Positions 58,511 to 64,000 of a DNA stretch of 64,000 nt are shown here, one piece after another. A program made the position numbers and the translations under genes. Source of the stretch: Paragonimus skrjabini miyazakii. Taxonomy: Eukaryota > Platyhelminthes > Trematoda > Plagiorchiida > Troglotrematidae. The stretch spans positions 24,866 to 88,865 of the forward strand of contig JTDE01001503.1 of NCBI GenBank assembly GCA_014338405.1, given 5' to 3'. The number at the start of each line of letters is the position of its first letter. Positions within the stretch are counted from its first letter, which is position 1. Under the pieces are notes generated by a model. It did not search any database. It was not told where the DNA came from and saw only the letters and a list, made by a program, of their open reading frames with translations.

Positions 58511-61500
58511 AAATAGGAAACTGTGGGTCAGCTTGATTTGATCTGAGTTCCAGGGTATTAATTCAACCGACTGTACAAAATTTACAAAACTCAAGCTAAT
58601 CTTGGTAGCTGGTTGAATTAGCTAAATAAATCTAATCAAAACACCATATGGATAAACAGCCGTCACGCAATATGAAAACAGAATGGTGTTCGATAAATCT
58701 ATCAAGCAGACACAATCGAATTTTTCTGAAAAACGTTTAGAGGTGATCAAACAAGAGAGATTTGTTAGGGGGCCTTTGATGATCAAGTCACGTTCCAAGT
58801 CAAGTCTGAGCCATTGCCATCAAATAATTTTCTCCAGTTAGCTTATAACTATTGTTTTTTTAAATATGTAATCGACAAGGTAAAACGAAACATTAACATT
58901 CATAACACATCCAAACTGACTTAATAATGGCAGTACACTTAAAAGAGCTCTACAACACAGCACTACCTTGATTGCATTGTCCGTAGTATATTTCAACTGG
59001 TCAGTGTTATCGTTACTCGACCATGTTTCTCCATAACTATTTGGCTACTGTTTTTCGCTTACCAAAATACGTAACGATTTTTTGTTTCATGTTAAATTTT
59101 ATTGCTCTTAGTTGGTCACTCGAGTACGGCTTGTTGTTCTCGATCACCAAACAACATCTCGTGATCTTTGTGATCCGAAATGACTGCTAGCAACCAAAGT
59201 ACAACGTTCAATTTCAGTAGACCCACATAATCAATGGTTTTGCACTTTGTATGTCCCACGGAAACAAAAACTCAGGTTGTCAACTCAATAAATCATCTAA
59301 CTTTCATCCAGTGTGTTGTCTTGAGTCCATTTTGACAAATCAGACCATTTGTATGGACGTTTAAAATAGAGATGACATCTGCTCTCGTGATCTTTAACTA
59401 CAACCTGCGAAGTTCGAGGTGTTGAACTACACACATCGCTTTTGTACAACGCGTGTTACTAGCTTTTTGAATCGCATATTTTTGGCGCTCACTCAGGGTC
59501 AATCATTAGTGGTAACCTAAGCATTTTTTTCACTACTAACACTGCTCGAGAGCATATGTTGTCAGATGTAATTAATTTACTTGATCTGAAACATTGTGTT
59601 TGTACTCCCGCGGTAATTTATGCAGCTACCTCACCTTTTTTTAGCAATATCGTCTTTATTACTAACAAGTTGATAGCAGATATTTTTCTCAATAGAAAAA
59701 CAAAGCTATCAGGTGAACTTTGCTTGAATCGTTTTTCTAAAAAAGAATTGAATATAGATGTATGAAAAATAGGTGCGACTAAAGTGTACGGTTACCTCAA
59801 ATCAGTACGTTAGCCCAACATTAGTTGATAAAAATATGTCAGGTGCTTTACGAAACGGAAAGGTTCCATCATTTGGTCGGTGTTGCAAATACTGGGTCAT
59901 TTTGTCAGAAGTTTGAGTGAGGCATAACCTTTGTGAACAGTCTCCGTTTAGCTTCACGTCAGTTCACGTTTGTTTTGTCCAGGGCATGTCAAGTAGAAGT
60001 GAACCGACGAGTTGAAAGTAAAACGTTTAACATTCCAACAGATATACTTGAGTATACAAGAAATAGTCAAAAGACCTCGGTGGTAAAAAGCTGTTACTAC
60101 AGTCTACTTAGGAAGGCCAGAAGAGATCAGGATAGTGAGGTGATTAAGGCCACGAACAACATTATCAAACAAAACAACTAACGAACATTCCGACTAGCTT
60201 CCATCGCGACAAGAAGTGCATCTTAACTTAGCTGGGTAGTTCAACTAGGTTTCTCCACAATAACCGGTCAATAATCATCGAACAGCACTCCAAGGGCGAA
60301 GTGTATAATAAAAAGTAAAACTGTTTTTGTTCACTAAACGGTAGATACAACCAGGTTTGTTATGGACTGGTATTCGTGCTTCTCCGACTCAGTCAAGGCC
60401 TACCGTCCGTTACTTAATCTAGGTGGGCGCGATACACGGATTCACTGTGGGTACTACCTTCAGAAAAAAGTTTGTATCAGCCAGCGCATTATAGATTAAC
60501 AGCTGCTGATCTCATCCAACAACACTTCTTGTGAGTGAACTGACAATAGACGTTGGTCGTCAAAGTGTTCGCTCTTATATGTAGAAACTGGGACATTGCA
60601 GCTGCCCTGTATTTCTTCAACTTAACAGGATACCATAATTTTTTAGTAGGGCAACGTTACAATTCACACATCGCATATCATATGAGCGTGACAACTTGTT
60701 CAGCAGAATGAGGTTTTGTACTGGTCGCTGTACAGTGCTGATCTCAATCCTACAAATATATCCTGGAGATATGAATAGCTCTAAAAGTGTACAAGAACGT
60801 AAAGCTTTACAGTTCAACGTCAGACGTGGTGACTGGTATCAAACCAGTCAGGTTTTAAACTACTGCAGTCTCTCGGTAGAAATATGCCCAATCACAGTAT
60901 GGAAGTGAGGCGAAGGAGCAAAATCACATCTCAACAAAACAACTACAGAATTACAGGCTGGCAGTATAATTTAGCATCAGCTATCTTTTGTATATTCGTA
61001 CATGCTTCACTATCTAGAGGTAGTATCTATGCAAAACTAAGTCCATAACCTCTTAATAACGGTTATTTGCCTAGCGACAAAAAACTGCTAGTGCTGAAGA
61101 TATTGCTAGATAACAGAGAAGCCGTACGCTTTTTGGGGGGAAGGGGGCTGGAGTTGGAGAGTATGGTCAGACGTGATGACAAAACAGATGTGACAGTGAC
61201 AGACTTGGATCAAACCAACCAGAACCAGCAAAAGCAATACAACACCAAGTTAGTCATTTTGTATCAACAATCTCCACGCACGCAACAATGGCGGGTGGGC
61301 TTTAATGATCATTAATTAGCCAGACGCCGATAAATTGAGGTTTCGATTACGTAACCATATCCCGAATCGTTTCGGTTATTCAACCTGTTTAAGCACGTGT
61401 TTAACGGTCAGCACAATAGTTCAGTTTCATCGTTTGAATCAACATCACTTTGCGGTGATCTCAGTCGTCCTTTGTGACAGAAACCGTTCGGTTTTGCACA

Positions 61501-61686
61501 CGTGATTTTCACTTTCAGTTGCAAACGAATTGGGAAATGGCATAAGTAAACAGACTACGAGACCACTAGATTGTGGTACGAAGGTTTATCCCTCTGGTAG
61601 ATTGCACAGACAGATATAACCAGATGAACGCGTTTTAATGTCAGCTTTATCTTGCTGGTTTTACGCTTCAGTAAACAACTCAAATT
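58511..61686. other. No gene securely recognised
   Basis: The plus strand 59933-60181 stays open for 82 codons and ends VIKATNNIIKQNN before TAA. A TTTTGTCCAG acceptor-like site lies at about 59980, so it could be a last exon. A frame at 61067-61315 has a similar look. No domain is recognised in either, and the rest is featureless. Confidence 0.35.
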
Positions 61687-61870
61687 AGATGATATATGGA
61701 TTCGCTATGTGACAGCGGGACAGTTGGGTGACTGAATCCAAATGTGGGATTTCCGAGCTCTTGGCCAGTTTTCGTAGTTCAGTCGATAGAATGCTTGTCG
61801 TTTTTTGGCATCCTGTTTATGTTTCTGCTTTGAATAAAGCCAAAGTCTCTTCTAAGTTGTTAAGTCTGTC
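61687..61870 (+). mobile_element. tRNA-like SINE copy with long leader (family 1)
   Basis: The leader GATATATGGATTCGCTATGTG and TGAATCCAAATGTGGGATTT CCGAGCTCTTGG (block separated) matches the leader at 47161-47230 minus. The A box is TTCGTAGTTCAGTCGATAGAATGC. The B box is degraded to TTTCTGCTTTGAATAAAGCC, and the tail AAGTCTCTTCT follows. Confidence 0.65.
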
Positions 61871-64000
61871 AAACTGCTTGTTAGTGAAACATCGAAAACC
61901 CATCATTGCTGTTAGATGAGTTAGACATTCGTTCGTTTCTGCATAGAGTGGATACCCATCAGTTTCTGCAGATATCAGTTTGTCCGTGCATAAACTCTAT
62001 TTTTTTAACCATAAATGCTGCGTAGATCTCTCGGTTCTTAACATAACTGATTGCATTACCTTTGCTTCGTACGTTAAAAGTAATCATTCTTTGGTGGGAA
62101 TTTGGATTATTGTTCCAGTACTTGCTCATAGGCATCAGATTCGATTTCTTGCACTACGTGACATTAGCAAAACTCAGTAACACTGAAGCGGCTGTCCTCT
62201 ACTTTACCGACGATTACTGAGGCCAACTAGTTGTGAATATGCCTGAACTGTTCTGAAGCGTTTTGAATACATCGCGTTTCTAGACGACTGATGCAAAACT
62301 GGAAAAAGTCCAAATAATTTGCATTCCAGGCTGAGTTGGAAGCAAACTGTTCGCTGTAAAGTGGCATCATAACATTCAGTGATTAACCCAGATCAACGTG
62401 AAAATCAAACGTTTTTTCACTTCGTATCAGTCCTCAAGTTTAGGACGATGAGCAAATATAACGGAAAATTATGATCATTCGTGAGGCATTGAATGTCTTC
62501 AACAGAAGCGAAAGTAATGATTCTGAACTGTAAAGTAGGTAGCATGTCTGCCATACATTAAATTTTGGAATCACTGCGTAAGATAACTATTCACTAGGAG
62601 ATTGTGATAATCGGTAGGTCTTACATTACGCTTCATTATCTCATCAACGTTTAAGGTGACGCCTACCCGACTGCTGGTGAATTGGCAAGGGTCGCTTGCC
62701 CGATGCAACAAAATAAAAACATGATCGTTGGCTTTGTTCACTCCGCAGATTAATGCCTATTCGGCCAGTGGAATTGGCAGTTTCACGGAACATCCGTTGG
62801 GAACACATTTGGCAGATCATAAGTTTACTGTGTTTAGAAGAAAAAGCCAAACAAATAATAATTTCATGGGGTTAACTGGTAACTAACCCTTCTTCTAAAT
62901 CTGTGTTAGTAGGAACTTTAAGTTCTTAGAGTAAATGAATGTATATTCATAGAATCCAAGAATTGTCCAAATTTAGTATCGGACACATCTTTAACAAACA
63001 CATCCTGGAAGCCATGGGACACATCCAAACAACCCTATTTGCAACTTTATCACGAGAAGTGGTGATTGGGAACAGTGTAGTTAACGAACAATTTACAAGG
63101 GGGTCCACCTGAGATAAGGAAATGCATGAGTAAGCACAGCAGAGAAAGTGAAATAGTTTATTGACAGTCCATCGAATATACTCGAAGCATATAAGAGCAA
63201 CAACCATAATTTGTGATGAATAGCGATTTATGAAGAGGCTTAATCGATAAGTACTTTAAGAACTGAACAAAGAATAACCTTGAATCTTTGAACAGACATC
63301 TCTGTAACTAAGTAAGATCAGTAGAATATAAAACTTTAGGACAGCTGAAAGGTTTCGGAGTTGGTGTAATGATTGAACCAACAATTATTAGAGCCGAACA
63401 GCCAAAATAACTACCAGATATTTTTTTCGGGTTGAACACTACATCCAAACCTTCTGTTGCGTACGGCTTTAAATGAAGGATTTCAGATAATTCTACTAAC
63501 CCTATTGGTCTGTTCAGTGAAAGCAAGGCTTGGTTATTATTAGTAAACTTCCGTAGCATAGCAATATAATCAATGCACTTATATGCGCATTTTAGAAAGG
63601 ATAAGTATGATATAATAAGATATCTTTTCCGAGTTGTTCAGATTTATTTTGTACACGATTTCAGTAGGAAAGAGTCAGAACACCACGATTAGGAAGATAA
63701 AACGTACATTTCCCAGTAAGCTAGAAAAGTATTTGATTCTACCCTACTTTGAGGCGAACGTCGATAAGCAGTGTCTAAACAGAACAGACAACAAAGAACG
63801 CAGGAAACCCACCACATTGTAACTCTTGAAAAACCGAATTAACTTCCCGAAGAGTAATTTCATTCGTTTCAGACAAACGATACTGCAAACACCCCCAAAC
63901 ATCAATAACAAACCATGCAGCTGAATAGGATGGTGTTCAGAGAAGTATGCAATCCGCTTTGTGTAAAACATTGCGCACTCGAGTGGAATGGCACCGAGTT
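61871..64000. other. Nothing recognised
   Basis: AT-rich, with open frames up to 86 codons on both strands in conflicting phases, without splice or domain support. Confidence 0.45.

Noticed and set aside
1..64000. CRISPR array, operons, rRNA or phage genes
   Set aside because: No regularly spaced identical short repeats, no long adjacent frames with ribosome binding sites, and no rRNA-like conserved blocks were seen.

Overview
The window looks like eukaryotic, repeat-dense DNA from a flatworm, most likely a parasitic trematode. It is AT-rich and has no bacterial-style operons or tightly packed open frames. Coding signal comes as short islands with splice sites, separated by kilobases of non-coding DNA. 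One inferred intron is only 36 nt, as known from flatworms. Remnants of Penelope-like elements (PLE, with a GIY-YIG endonuclease), several LINEs and tRNA-like SINEs are scattered throughout. The species is inferred from this style, not from an identified host gene. A 100-N run at 34200-34299 is an assembly gap.

Host genes: the best candidate lies on the minus strand. It starts at about 25191 with a signal-peptide exon and runs leftwards through exons at 24000-23876, 23839-23686, 23068-23040 (micro-exon) and 22898-22652. Outlying exons of the same type lie at 10248-10198 (Thr-rich linker) and 5217-5072. Splice phases agree along the chain. Two exons share an 'F...QSL.WD..L.DS.S.L' pattern typical of the first half of a SEA module, so the product is probably a secreted or membrane-bound, mucin-like multi-SEA protein. 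A second minus-strand gene may end just upstream of it (exons 30067-29849 and 25668-25320, phase-compatible, no recognised domain).

Mobile DNA, left to right: a terminal-inverted-repeat element with two apparently identical 203-bp arms (1359-2230); a PLE endonuclease scrap (6119-6413); a CR1-like LINE RT remnant (6930-7710); PLE pieces at 16427-16770 and 19246-19437; a LINE endonuclease scrap (21370-21565); a roughly 886-bp inverted-repeat structure around a GC-rich LTR-retrotransposon gag fragment (25703-26588); a tRNA-like fold-back repeat (27757-28096); a LINE RT remnant (28537-29260); a second fold-back pair (39645-39979); a PLE endonuclease with a hammerhead ribozyme behind it (40240-40731); head-to-head SINEs (47041-47462); a 5'-truncated LINE carrying a C-terminal zinc finger (52082-53203), followed by a run of four to five hairpins (53450-53640); a third fold-back pair (55470-55845); a 396-bp MITE-like element with 59-bp arms (56412-56807); and a PLE RT-endonuclease remnant whose 3' side again carries a hammerhead-like core (58510-57377).

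The two hammerhead cores each lie downstream of, and on the same strand as, a PLE endonuclease. Their cores, CTGATGAGAATRAMCGAAA, are nearly identical. This and the three inverted SINE pairs are the most interesting observations. No complete autonomous transposon, rRNA gene, convincing functional tRNA or CRISPR array was seen.
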